The position numbers and the translations under genes are program-made. Below, piece by piece: positions 7,980-15,973 of a stretch of 20,370 nucleotides of DNA. How positions within the stretch are numbered: position 1 is the first letter of the stretch; every line of letters starts with the position of its first letter. Below the pieces are notes generated by a model. That model was not told the origin of the DNA, did no database searches, and saw nothing but the letters and a program-made list of their open reading frames with translations. This stretch comes from Allorhizocola sp044869915. GTDB taxonomy: Bacteria; Actinomycetota; Actinomycetes; Mycobacteriales; Micromonosporaceae. The stretch lies in contig JBIOYB010000439.1 in assembly GCA_044869915.1 (NCBI GenBank), positions 1 to 20,370 of the forward strand, read 5' to 3'.

Positions 7980-8011
7980 CCGCGCACGATCACGGCTTCG
8001 CCTGAAGAAAC
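7980..8011. repeat. 32-bp direct repeat, copy 1
   Basis: Identical to bases 8061-8092, 81 bases away. It starts CCGCGCACGATCACGG and ends CTGAAGAAAC. It lies in the gap between the second permease gene and the first ATPase gene. Each copy contains a small GGC-TTC-GCC hairpin. Confidence 0.9.
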
Positions 8012-8020
8012 TGTGTTTTT

Positions 8021-8047
8021 CGCAGCGGCAGAGCCCGGACCGCTGCG
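8021..8047. repeat. Hairpin between the two direct-repeat copies
   Basis: CGCAGCGG (8021-8028) and CCGCTGCG (8040-8047) form a perfect 8-bp stem with an 11-base loop. On the transcribed minus strand it is followed by an A-run, not a T-run, so it is not an ordinary terminator. Confidence 0.65.
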
Positions 8048-8060
8048 CGTCCGGCCCCGA

Positions 8061-8092
8061 CCGCGCACGATCACGGCTTCGCCTGAAGAAAC
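8061..8092. repeat. 32-bp direct repeat, copy 2
   Basis: Exact second copy of the element at 7980-8011. It begins 17 bases after the stop of the second permease gene (minus strand). Confidence 0.9.
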
Positions 8093-8108
8093 CAGGTCGC
8101 ATGGGGCG

Positions 8109-10667
8109 TCACTCCTGTTGCGTTGAGCCGAGTCGGAGGACTTCGCCGAGGCGCAGCCGGCGGTTGAAGAGGGTCTCCACGATCAGGGCGGTGGCCAGGC
8201 CCGCGAGGATCAGGCCGAGTGCGCCGCCGATCACCCACGGGTCGAGCCGCAGTCCCGCTTCGAATCCGTCGGTGAAGCTGTTCAGCCGCAGCGCCGGTCC
8301 AACCAGCAGGGGCAGCCCGAGCCCGACCACGCCGCCCGCGACCACGGCCGCCGTGACGACGGGCGCGAGCTCGACCAGCAGCAGCCGGCGTCCCTGGCCG
8401 GCGGCCAGGCCCATGGTGCGCAGCCGGGAGAGCACCTTGCCGCGCGTGCGCGCGCCCGCCAGCACGGCGAACCCGACCGCGAGCAGGGCCAGCACGACTC
8501 CCGCGAGCGCGCCCATGCCGTAGGAGAAGGTCAGCACGCCGTTGACTCCCGTAAGCTCGAGCTCCGTCCGGCGCTGGCCCCAGGTCCGCACCTCGGTCAC
8601 GGGTTCCTTGACGCCCCAACGGGTCTGTCCCGCGTTGCCGGCCGCGATCAGTGCCGGCTCGTCGAACGAGCCTGACACCAGAAAGCCGTTGGGGTTCAAA
8701 GGTTTGTCGGGCTTGATGGCCAGCGCCTGCCACGGCAGCACGACGAAGCGCGTGGCCGTGCGCGGGATGCCCGGGAACGCCTCGACCACGCCCGCCATCA
8801 CGAAGTCGTATCCGCGCCCCTGCAGGTCGATGACCGCGCTCGTGTGCCCGCCCATGTCCTTGGCCACGCCCGGGGAGACCAGACCGCCGGTGCCGGAAAG
8901 GATGGCGTCGGGGATGGCGGCCTTGCCCGCCGCGACCTTGGCCAGTGCCGGCCCGTCCACTACATACACGAAGACCTGGCCCAACCGCTCGGCGCCGATC
9001 TCGCGCGAGGACACCATGTCGCGGGCGGACAACGCGGCGAACCGGGCCACGCCGGTCACGCCCGGCAGCGCGGCGATGGCCTCGGCGGTGTCGGGTGCGA
9101 AGTAGAAGCCCGTGACCACCGCGTCGCCTGGCACGTCGTGCCCTGCCGCGAGCGTGCGTCCATTTGCGACGGTCCCGGCGACGCCGATGCTGAACACGGT
9201 GGTGCACACGGCGACGACGAGCACCGCGATGGGGCCGACCGCGGTGGACCGGCCTGCCCGCGCCAGCCCGAGGAAGCCCACCGCGCCCCGGCCGCGTGCG
9301 GCCACGCGCCTTGCCAGGCCGAGCGGGAGTGGGAGCGCCCGCAGGGTAACTATCGATGCCGCGGCGGCGAGTAGGACCGGTACCAAAACGAGATAAAGGT
9401 CAAGCGTGGCAAGGCCGCGGCGGCGCAGGAGCCAGGCCCCGAGGGAGGCCAGGAGCAAAAGCCCGATTTCCCACGGCAGTGTCCGCAGTGGCCAGCGGAA
9501 CGAGACCATAGCGAAGACCGGCATGGCTGCGACGGCGAGCACGGCGAACACCGCCACCAGCAAGCCTGTGCCGGTCGGGCGGCCCGGCGCGAGGGTGCCC
9601 AGATACCAGCCGGCCACCGCCGCCGGCGGCACCACGGGCAGGGCCTCGACGAACGTGTGCCGGCCGATGCGTGGCAGCGACGCGCCGCGGGCACGCATCA
9701 GCTCGAACTCCTGCCGCCGGCGTGTGACGGCCAGGTGGGACGCCAGCAGGACGAGCCCGCCCAGGGTGGCCAGTGTCGCCGCCTGCACGATGGCGAACAG
9801 CGACTGCGCCGCCTGGGCGTTGTCGGCGAAGCGCGCGAGCGCGGTGTCCAGGCCGGTTTCGACGGTGCTTTCGCCGATGCCTTCGCGGCGCGCGTCGAGC
9901 ACCGCTTTGATCACGGGCGGCGCCGAGACACAATCTAATGTGGACAGACCCAACCGGTAGCGCCACTCGAACGATACCGGGATGCCGGCCAGATGGGCGC
10001 GGCTGAGCCCGGGGATGTCGGTCAGGTAGTACGCCTCGTAGAACTCCCCGTCGGTCTGCGGCGCATATGCCTTGAGCGCGAACGGTTCCGGGTCCCACAC
10101 CGGGTGCGCCGGATCGAGTGGCTCGACGATGCCGACCACCCGCACCGGGACGTCCGGCGCCAGGGTGAAATCGCTGCCGACGCGCTGGTTCAGGATGCGC
10201 GCGCTGGCCGCTGTCAGCGTGACCTCCAGGCGCGGCAACGCGAGCGTGTTGTCGGGCCGGCGCCCGGCGACCAGGCGGGTCTGCTCGCGCAGGTCCGTGC
10301 CCTCGCGCAGGCCGAACCGGGCCTGCCCCGGCAAGCCGGTGTCGCGCGCGGCGACGCGGTTGGAGGTCACCGCATACCACGACTGGCCGACCCGGTCGGC
10401 GAACTGCGGGTCCAGCGCCTCCCGCTGCTGTTCGAGCCGGGCCGCGGCGTGCTGCGGCCCGAGGCCGCCCGGCTCCGCCGGTCCAAAGTAGAACGTGACG
10501 TCCCTGACCTGCCACGGCAGGCTCTCGACGCGGGCGCGCCGGGACTCGTCCTCGAGGCGGTTGGCCACGCGCGGCGCGCCGATCAGCAGCACGCCCGCGA
10601 TCAGTGTGAGCACGGCGACGAGCGTCAGATGCCCGGCGGTGGCGCGCATCCGCGCGAAGGCCCTCAT
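8109..10667 (-). CDS. FtsX-like ABC transporter permease, second of pair
   Basis: This encodes 852 residues of a large MacB/FtsX-type membrane subunit. It begins MRAFARMRATAGHLTLVAVL, a short cytoplasmic tail and first membrane helix. A large external domain follows (including EAYYLTDIPGLSRAHLAGIP). A helix cluster carries the FtsX signature RRRQEFELMRARGASLPRIG; there is a second external region and a final helix group with RGKVLSRLRTMGLAAGQG, then a basic tail ending STQQE. About ten membrane helices are visible in total. The ATG at 10665-10667 overlaps the stop of the upstream permease as ATGA, so the two are probably made in fixed ratio and form a heterodimer. The same reading frame is open much further upstream, but that is the shadow of the neighbouring gene. 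Confidence 0.93.
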   Translation of the reverse strand: MRAFARMRATAGHLTLVAVLTLIAGVLLIGAPRVANRLEDESRRARVESLPWQVRDVTFYFGPAEPGGLGPQHAAARLEQQREALDPQFADRVGQSWYAVTSNRVAARDTGLPGQARFGLREGTDLREQTRLVAGRRPDNTLALPRLEVTLTAASARILNQRVGSDFTLAPDVPVRVVGIVEPLDPAHPVWDPEPFALKAYAPQTDGEFYEAYYLTDIPGLSRAHLAGIPVSFEWRYRLGLSTLDCVSAPPVIKAVLDARREGIGESTVETGLDTALARFADNAQAAQSLFAIVQAATLATLGGLVLLASHLAVTRRRQEFELMRARGASLPRIGRHTFVEALPVVPPAAVAGWYLGTLAPGRPTGTGLLVAVFAVLAVAAMPVFAMVSFRWPLRTLPWEIGLLLLASLGAWLLRRRGLATLDLYLVLVPVLLAAAASIVTLRALPLPLGLARRVAARGRGAVGFLGLARAGRSTAVGPIAVLVVAVCTTVFSIGVAGTVANGRTLAAGHDVPGDAVVTGFYFAPDTAEAIAALPGVTGVARFAALSARDMVSSREIGAERLGQVFVYVVDGPALAKVAAGKAAIPDAILSGTGGLVSPGVAKDMGGHTSAVIDLQGRGYDFVMAGVVEAFPGIPRTATRFVVLPWQALAIKPDKPLNPNGFLVSGSFDEPALIAAGNAGQTRWGVKEPVTEVRTWGQRRTELELTGVNGVLTFSYGMGALAGVVLALLAVGFAVLAGARTRGKVLSRLRTMGLAAGQGRRLLLVELAPVVTAAVVAGGVVGLGLPLLVGPALRLNSFTDGFEAGLRLDPWVIGGALGLILAGLATALIVETLFNRRLRLGEVLRLGSTQQE

Positions 10668-13063
10668 CGGAACATCCGGTGAGCCAGAAGCACCGACGCC
10701 ACAAGGATTCCCGCCGCCGTGGCGAGCACCGGCCACCAATCGACGCTGAGGATCGGGATCGGGTCCGGCCGCCCGGCACTGGGCGTGAGGATCACCAGCG
10801 GGGCCATGGTCGCGGCGACGCCGATGCCGACGGCCACACCGACCGTGACCCCGAGGCCGGCCAGGAATCCTTGCTCGGTCACGAGGGCACGGGTCAGGGC
10901 ACGCGGGCCCGTGCCCAGTGCGCGCAGCACTTCGAGCTCGCCGCGCCTGCGGCGGGCGGTGGCGCGCACATCGACGGCCACGCCGACGAGCGCGAGCGCG
11001 ATGGCCCCGAGGGCCGCGATGAACAGGGCCTGGCGAGCGCCCACACCGTATGGGTCCTGGCCGGCCTGCCGGGCCATCGCGAGGCGATCGTGCACGACCA
11101 GGTTGGGCAGCTGCTGCGCCGCCTCGGCGGCCTCGGCATGCGCCCCGGGCGCGGTCTGGATCCACCATTCCTGGACGGTCAGGCCTTCTACGGCGTCCAT
11201 GAGGATGGCGGGCTCGCCCTGCGTCCCGGGGATGCTCGGCACCTCGCGCAGGAGCACGACGGTCACGGTCCCCCGCCCGACCGTCAGCCGGACCTCCTCG
11301 CCCACCTGCTTGTGCAGCACCTCGAGCGCCTTCGTGCTGGCCACCGCCGGCACGGCCGCGTTGCCGCGCCGCGCCACCAGCGGGGCGAAGTTGATGCCGT
11401 CGCGCATGCGCATCACTCGACCGGCCTGTGCCAGATCCATGGCCAAAAGCGTGGAGCGGGTGGACTTTTCGCCTAGCGACGTGGTCGTGCGCCAGGCCGG
11501 CAGGGCGAACGCGACGCCGGGCAGCGCGGCGACGGCCCGCGCGCGATCGGCGGGCGGCACGCCCGATGTCTCGCTGAGCCGCAGGTCCGCACCGGCGCCG
11601 TGGTCGGCCTGGTCCACAATGGACCGTGCGGCCGTGCCGGCCAGCGCCCACGCGAGCGTGCTCACCGCGACGGCGAGCGCGAGCAGCAGCACCGGCCCGG
11701 CGTGCGGGCGGCGCCCGGCCTGCCACATGCCCATCTGCGCGGCGAACCAGCTTCTGCGGTCGATGAGCCGCTCCGCGAGCCGGGTGAGCGGGGGCAGGAG
11801 GCGAAGCGCCACCACGGATGCGGCCAGCACGCCGATGGGCGCGGCCGAGGCGAGCAGCGGATCGATGCCGAGGCCGGTCAGCGGCGACGAGTATTGCCGC
11901 AGCTGCAGCCAGGCCAGCACCGCGAACGCGACCAGCAGCAGGTCGATGCCTGCCCGCTGGACCGCGGTCGCCCGGCTCGGCCGGGTCTCCAGCAGGCTCG
12001 CGCCGCGTACGGCCGGGAGCATCATGGCCAGCACGCAGCCCGCGGCGGCCGCGCCCCACGGGCTGAACGGAGTCACGAACGCGAACGCGGGCACGGCCAC
12101 GAGCAGGCCTTCGCCGGCGGCCAGGCGTGCGAGCTGGATCCGGTCGGCGCCGCGCGCCTTGAGCAGTGCGATCTCCGGCCTTCTCTGCTCGGTGAGCAGG
12201 CCCGCGAGCAGCAGCAGCGCGTAGCCACCCAGCACAATGATCAGCAGCATGGGGGTCAGCAGCGAGGATCGGCCCACGAGATCGGCCCGCCGCACGCGAT
12301 CCACCAGTCGATCGAGAGTGGTATATGCCTGCCCGCCATCGCCCAGACCCATCCGCTTGGGCAGCCCCGCGAGCCGATCCACCTGGGCGCGCACCGCGAT
12401 CAGATCGTCCAATGTGGCGCGTGACAGGTCGGGCGAGGCGACCCATGCCGTGGACTCGACCGCCACATCGTCCACAACGATTGGCCCATAAGTGCTCCCG
12501 ACCGACCCGCGCGCGGCCTCGGGCACCAGCAACCAGAACGCGTCGTCGCCCCGGATCGGCTCGAACAGGCCGTCGATCCTGACCTCTTCTGAATGCGACG
12601 TCCGCCGATCGATGATGGGCACGCTGCTTCCGACCTTGACACCCAGGATGCGCGCCGCCGCAACGCCCATGACGGCCGGACCCCACGAGCCCTCGACCAG
12701 GCGGGCGTGCTCGCGCAGCCCTTCCAGCGTCATCACGCTCGCGTAGACCACGCCCTGCGCGTCGCCGACCGCCCGGCCGGTGTCCCCGCCAAATTGGCGG
12801 CCGCTCGCATAACCGGCCTTGAAGACCGACCAACCCTGGACCTCTTGCCGGATGACCGCGTCCGAGGAAGGCCGGTATGGTCCCTGCACGAGCAGTGCCC
12901 GATCCTGCGGCGGCGCGGCGGCCACGGCTTCCCGCGCGCCGCGCTCGATCACCGAATCGCCGTGTATGGCCAGGCCGGCGAGCAGACCGGTGGCGATGAA
13001 CGCGGCCAGGGCCGCCGCCAACAGCAGGCCCCGTGCGCTTTTGGCGCGCCGCCATACGAGCAT
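10664..13063 (-). CDS. FtsX-like ABC transporter permease, first of pair
   Basis: This encodes 799 residues. A first helix lies at about 11-33 and an external domain at about 35-265. A helix near 268-290 is followed by the FtsX signature RRPEIALLKARGAD (about 294-307). More helices lie up to about 480, then a second external domain. A second FtsX unit has RRRGELEVLRALGTGPRAL and three terminal helices, ending LLAHRMFR. This doubled layout is typical of large actinobacterial MacB-like permeases. The ATG at 13061-13063 has only a distant AAGGG motif. It starts 46 bases after the TetR gene in the same direction and overlaps the second permease by four bases (ATGA). The exported substrate cannot be inferred. 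Confidence 0.93.
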   Translation of the reverse strand: MLVWRRAKSARGLLLAAALAAFIATGLLAGLAIHGDSVIERGAREAVAAAPPQDRALLVQGPYRPSSDAVIRQEVQGWSVFKAGYASGRQFGGDTGRAVGDAQGVVYASVMTLEGLREHARLVEGSWGPAVMGVAAARILGVKVGSSVPIIDRRTSHSEEVRIDGLFEPIRGDDAFWLLVPEAARGSVGSTYGPIVVDDVAVESTAWVASPDLSRATLDDLIAVRAQVDRLAGLPKRMGLGDGGQAYTTLDRLVDRVRRADLVGRSSLLTPMLLIIVLGGYALLLLAGLLTEQRRPEIALLKARGADRIQLARLAAGEGLLVAVPAFAFVTPFSPWGAAAAGCVLAMMLPAVRGASLLETRPSRATAVQRAGIDLLLVAFAVLAWLQLRQYSSPLTGLGIDPLLASAAPIGVLAASVVALRLLPPLTRLAERLIDRRSWFAAQMGMWQAGRRPHAGPVLLLALAVAVSTLAWALAGTAARSIVDQADHGAGADLRLSETSGVPPADRARAVAALPGVAFALPAWRTTTSLGEKSTRSTLLAMDLAQAGRVMRMRDGINFAPLVARRGNAAVPAVASTKALEVLHKQVGEEVRLTVGRGTVTVVLLREVPSIPGTQGEPAILMDAVEGLTVQEWWIQTAPGAHAEAAEAAQQLPNLVVHDRLAMARQAGQDPYGVGARQALFIAALGAIALALVGVAVDVRATARRRRGELEVLRALGTGPRALTRALVTEQGFLAGLGVTVGVAVGIGVAATMAPLVILTPSAGRPDPIPILSVDWWPVLATAAGILVASVLLAHRMFR

Positions 13064-13109
13064 GAAAGCAAGAGCCCTTATGCCCGGGGATAGGTTGGCG
13101 CGCCTCAGG

Positions 13110-13706
13110 TCACGGTTTGGTCACTCCGCGGGTGAGCTGGTCGAAAGCGCGCCGGCGGACCTCGGTCAGGTCTCCGCTGCCGCTGGCCCACGCCCACAGG
13201 GCCACATCCCACGCGCCGCTGGCCGCGGTCGACACGATCATCGGATAGGGGTGCAGGGGATCCAGGCCCGATCGCTGCGCCACGAACGCGGCCACCTGCC
13301 GCTGCAGCTCGTGGTTGATCAGCAGATAGGTGCCGAGCAGGGACGGCTGCTCCTGCATGAGCGCCATGCGGGTGCGGATCTGGTCGAGCTCGGCCGGGTC
13401 GGTGAAGTCCAGCGAGTCGAGCACGACCCGCACCGACTCGAGCGGGTCCTCCTCGGACGGGCGCAGGGCCAGCCGCTCGCTGAGCACCGAGATCCGGCGA
13501 TAGGCCACGTCGCCGAACAGCACGTGCCGCTTGGAAGCGAAGTAGCGAAAGAACGTGCGCACCGACACGCCGGACGCGGCCGCGATCTGCTCGACCGTCG
13601 TGTCCTCGAACCCGTGCCGTGCGAACAGGGCCATCGCAGCCTCCTCGAGCGCCGCGCGCGTCTGCCGCTTGTGCGTCTCGCGACGGTTGAGGACCTGCCC
13701 AGACAT
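13110..13706 (-). CDS. TetR family transcriptional regulator
   Basis: This encodes 198 residues. The N-terminal DNA-binding domain is clear: RAALEEAAMALFARHGFEDT, then VEQIAAASGVSVRTFFRYFASK (about residues 17-58), the standard TetR helix-turn-helix with the FFRYF recognition region. The C-terminal ligand-binding and dimerisation part is variable. The ATG at 13704-13706 has only a distant GAGG motif. It is the first gene of the minus-strand exporter block and is divergent from the gene at 13771 with 64 bases between, so by TetR custom it may repress itself with the exporter and possibly the divergent pair. A weak inverted repeat (TCGAT at 13726, ATCGA at 13743) lies in that gap, but I see no convincing operator. 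Confidence 0.93.
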   Translation of the reverse strand: MSGQVLNRRETHKRQTRAALEEAAMALFARHGFEDTTVEQIAAASGVSVRTFFRYFASKRHVLFGDVAYRRISVLSERLALRPSEEDPLESVRVVLDSLDFTDPAELDQIRTRMALMQEQPSLLGTYLLINHELQRQVAAFVAQRSGLDPLHPYPMIVSTAASGAWDVALWAWASGSGDLTEVRRRAFDQLTRGVTKP

Positions 13707-13770
13707 CCGACCATCGTAGGCCTCTTCGATATGCCGGTAATCATCGAGTATGCGCGGTTAGCGTTAGTCC

Positions 13771-14322
13771 ATGGGGAGTCGTTGGTGGCACAACCTGCTC
13801 GGCGGCTTGTCCGTCGTCGCCACCCTCCTCGCCGTGGTCTTCGCGCTCCCCGCGCTCAACCGGGCCGTCCCGGCCGATCACACGACATCCGCGCAGCGGC
13901 ACACCATCGCGATGGGCGTGTCCGTGGTGCCGCCGCTCGGCTCGCTGATCGCCAAGCAGAGCCGGTCCAACTCGGGCGGCTCGATCCTGTTCCTGATCGG
14001 GCCGGCGCGCTATGTGGTGGCCGTCGCGCCGTTCGACGGCGACCTGCCGGCCGCGTCGGTCAGGCTCAAAACCAAGATTCAGGGCATGCGGGGGTACCAG
14101 GTGACCTCCGGCGAAAGCTCGATGAGCACCGATAGCGGGCTGCGGGGTCTCGGCGGCACGTTCACGGCTCCCGGGCGCAGCGGCCGATATGTAGCCTTCG
14201 TGGCGCCCGGCAGCGCGATCGAGGTGACGATCACGAGCTCGGACAGCGACAGCTTCCAGCAGGAACTGTTGTCCATCGACCGGAGCGTCGCGTCGATCCG
14301 GTACGGCGGCGGTGACCAGTGA
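13771..14322 (+). CDS. Membrane-anchored protein of unknown function, coupled to PrsW
   Basis: This encodes 183 residues. One hydrophobic helix (GGLSVVATLLAVVFALPAL, about 11-29) follows a short WW-containing cytoplasmic start; the rest should lie outside the membrane. The outer part has beta-rich segments (ILFLIGPARYVVAVAPF, YVAFVAPGSAIEVTITSS). No family was recognised and there is no cysteine or catalytic signature. No ribosome binding site precedes the ATG. A TAGCGT box at 13759-13764 is placed as a minus-10 element would be for a leaderless transcript. The stop codon overlaps the GTG start of the PrsW gene by four bases (GTGA), so the two are likely co-translated and may act together. 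Whether it is a partner or a substrate of the protease is inference. Confidence 0.8.
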   Translation: MGSRWWHNLLGGLSVVATLLAVVFALPALNRAVPADHTTSAQRHTIAMGVSVVPPLGSLIAKQSRSNSGGSILFLIGPARYVVAVAPFDGDLPAASVRLKTKIQGMRGYQVTSGESSMSTDSGLRGLGGTFTAPGRSGRYVAFVAPGSAIEVTITSSDSDSFQQELLSIDRSVASIRYGGGDQ

Positions 14323-15650
14323 CCCTGCGCATCTCGGTGCGGCCCACGCCACGTGCGGCCCGCGCGCTCAAGTCGGTGCGGCTGCCCGCGTTCTGGATCC
14401 TGGGCGCGGTGCTTGTCGTGTGCGCGCTGCGCCTGGTGGAGCTGTTGCGCTCGCCCATGGCCCGCTACCCGGTCGCGACCATCCTGGCCATCACGCTGTT
14501 CACCCTCTATGCCGTGCCCTTCTGGTGGTTCATCTCCGCCATGGACTTCATGGAGCGGGAGCCGCCGCTGCTGCTCGCCACGGCCTTGGCCTGGGGCGCG
14601 ATGGTGGCGACCACGTCGGCCATGCCCGGCAACCGCGCGCTGCTCGACCTGACCGCCAAGCTGGTGTCGCCCGACTTCGCGATGGCATGGGGCCCGGCGA
14701 TCGCCAGCCCGTTCATCGAGGAGATGCTCAAGGCGCTCGGCCTCGTGATGATCGCCCTGGTGGCGCGCAAGCAGATCAACAGCGTGCTGGACGGCATGGT
14801 CTACGGCGCGCTGATCGGGCTCGGGTTCCAGGTCGTGGAGAACGTCTTCTACTCGCTCAACAGCGTCGAGATGGCCAACGCCGGGGATCGGGCCGGCCCC
14901 GTGATCGCGACCTTCTTCCTGCGCGGCTTCCTGGCCGGGCTGTGGAGCCACACCCTGTTCAGTGCGCTTGCCGGCGCGGGCATCGCGTGGTTTCTGGTGC
15001 GCACCGATCGGCCGAGGTGGCAGCGTTGGGGCGCCGTGGCCTTGGGCCTGGGCCTGGCGTGGGGGACGCATTTCATCTGGAACTCCCCGCTCCTGGTCGA
15101 CGGCCTGGGCCAGCGGGGGTGGGGGCTGCTGCTCAGCCTGCTGCTCAAGGGACTGCCCGCGCTGCTGCTGGCGATGGGGTTGCTGTTCGTGGCGCGGCAT
15201 CGCGAGGCCAACTTCTACATCGACCATCTCGCGCGGCTGCGCGACCCGCTGATCGCCACGCCCGACGAATTGCACACCCTGCGCCACGGCCACCTGCGGG
15301 CGGATGCGCGGCGCTACGGCAAGGTGCGCGCGGGCAAGCCGGGCCGGCGCGCCGTCCGGGCGCTGCAGACCGCGCAGGCCCGTCTCGCGGTGGAGCTGTC
15401 GCGGGTCACGGCCGAGCCCTCCGGCAGCCCGGCCAACCCCTCGCAGGTGCTGTGGGGTGATCCGATCCTCGCCCACGCCCGCCGGGACGTCCTCCAGTGG
15501 CGCCGCCGGCTGCTGGAGCTCGGCCATGAGGAGGCCGCCGCCTCACCGATGCGCCCGGCCATCCCGCGCGTGGCCGTCTTGGCCACGCTGACCGCGATCG
15601 TCCTGATGGCACTGGTCTGGGTCGCCATCGGCTCCATGCACGGCGCCTGA
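14319..15650 (+). CDS. PrsW family intramembrane metalloprotease
   Basis: This encodes 443 residues with about nine membrane helices in the first 300 residues and two further at the end. Family motifs are present: FIEEMLKA with Glu134 and Glu135, GFQVVENVFYS with Glu174, LWSHTLFSALAG with His211, and WGTHFIWN with His251. PrsW proteins are polytopic proteases; in Bacillus one cleaves the anti-sigma factor RsiW at site 1. Here a roughly 130-residue basic cytoplasmic segment (about 295-420) lies between the last core helix and a C-terminal helix, which is longer than in minimal PrsW. The GTG start overlaps the upstream gene by four bases, with GGCGGTGA before it. No sigma or anti-sigma gene is visible nearby, so the target is unknown. 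Confidence 0.88.
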   Translation: MTLRISVRPTPRAARALKSVRLPAFWILGAVLVVCALRLVELLRSPMARYPVATILAITLFTLYAVPFWWFISAMDFMEREPPLLLATALAWGAMVATTSAMPGNRALLDLTAKLVSPDFAMAWGPAIASPFIEEMLKALGLVMIALVARKQINSVLDGMVYGALIGLGFQVVENVFYSLNSVEMANAGDRAGPVIATFFLRGFLAGLWSHTLFSALAGAGIAWFLVRTDRPRWQRWGAVALGLGLAWGTHFIWNSPLLVDGLGQRGWGLLLSLLLKGLPALLLAMGLLFVARHREANFYIDHLARLRDPLIATPDELHTLRHGHLRADARRYGKVRAGKPGRRAVRALQTAQARLAVELSRVTAEPSGSPANPSQVLWGDPILAHARRDVLQWRRRLLELGHEEAAASPMRPAIPRVAVLATLTAIVLMALVWVAIGSMHGA

Positions 15651-15657
15651 AAAGGGC

Positions 15658-15693
15658 GATCCCCCGTCGGCAGCCTCCGGGCGACGGGGGATC
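15658..15693 (-). terminator. Hairpin between convergent genes, terminator for the minus-strand operon
   Basis: A perfect 12-bp stem (GATCCCCCGTCG at 15658-15669, CGACGGGGGATC at 15682-15693) has a 12-base loop. On the minus strand it is followed by GCCCTTTTC, so it should end the operon of the DxDxDG-repeat gene. On the plus strand it follows the PrsW gene but is followed by A residues, so it may also slow that transcript. Confidence 0.85.
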
Positions 15694-15721
15694 AAAACCG
15701 GCCGAAACTTGCCGCGGGGGC

Positions 15722-15961
15722 CTACACCTCGGGGGCGTGGCCGCCGTCGCCGGTGACGACCTTCTCGGCGTTGCCGTCCTGGTCGAGGTCGACCATCGTG
15801 AGGTCGACCTTGCCGTCGCCGTCGGTGTCGAACTGGAACAGGTCGGCCTTGCCGTCACCGTCCGTGTCGGAGACCCAAAGATCGGCCTTGCCGTCGCGGT
15901 TGGTGTCGCCGGTGATGAGGTCCCGGCGGTCGTCCCCGCGGGTCTCGACGTTCTCGGTCAT
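15722..15961 (-). CDS. Small acidic protein of four 13-residue DxDxDG repeats (calcium-loop-like)
   Basis: This encodes 79 residues. Residues 19-70 are four units of exactly 13 residues, each opening with a calcium-type loop: DTNRDG, DTDGDG, DTDGDG, DLDQDG, followed by K/N-A/V-D/E-hydrophobic. The pattern recalls EF-hand loops, thrombospondin type 3 or VCBS-like repeats, so calcium binding is likely though not proven. There is no signal peptide or membrane helix, so it is cytoplasmic unless exported by another route. An excellent AGGAG lies five bases before the ATG, immediately after the stop of the upstream lipoprotein gene (12 bases between the genes), so the two form an operon. The matching DNA shows the 39-bp period. 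Function is unknown. Confidence 0.88.
   Translation of the reverse strand: MTENVETRGDDRRDLITGDTNRDGKADLWVSDTDGDGKADLFQFDTDGDGKVDLTMVDLDQDGNAEKVVTGDGGHAPEV
15752..15907 (-). repeat. Four tandem 39-bp coding repeats
   Basis: The region encoding the four 13-residue units repeats every 39 bases; units two and three are closest to each other at the DNA level, for example GCCGTCGCCGTCGGTGTCGA-like and GCCGTCACCGTCCGTGTCGG-like segments. This indicates growth by unit duplication. Confidence 0.8.
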
Positions 15962-15973
15962 AAATACTCCTTG

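Noticed and set aside
7980..8092. CRISPR-like repeat pair with a 49-base spacer
   Set aside because: There are only two copies, the spacer itself forms a hairpin, and no cas genes are in the window.
10668..13055. Upstream continuation of the second permease frame, making a 1648-residue reading frame
   Set aside because: The extension overlaps the complete first permease in another frame and is Arg/Gly-rich without any membrane helix. The ATG in the ATGA overlap at 10667 is the natural start.
13726..13747. TCGAT / ATCGA as a TetR operator
   Set aside because: The arms are only five bases, 12 bases apart, and do not extend; this is expected by chance. The operator probably lies in this gap but cannot be pointed to.
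14079..15527. 482-residue minus-strand frame opposite the PrsW gene
   Set aside because: It is His/Gln/Arg-rich low-complexity translation opposite a gene with recognisable protease motifs.
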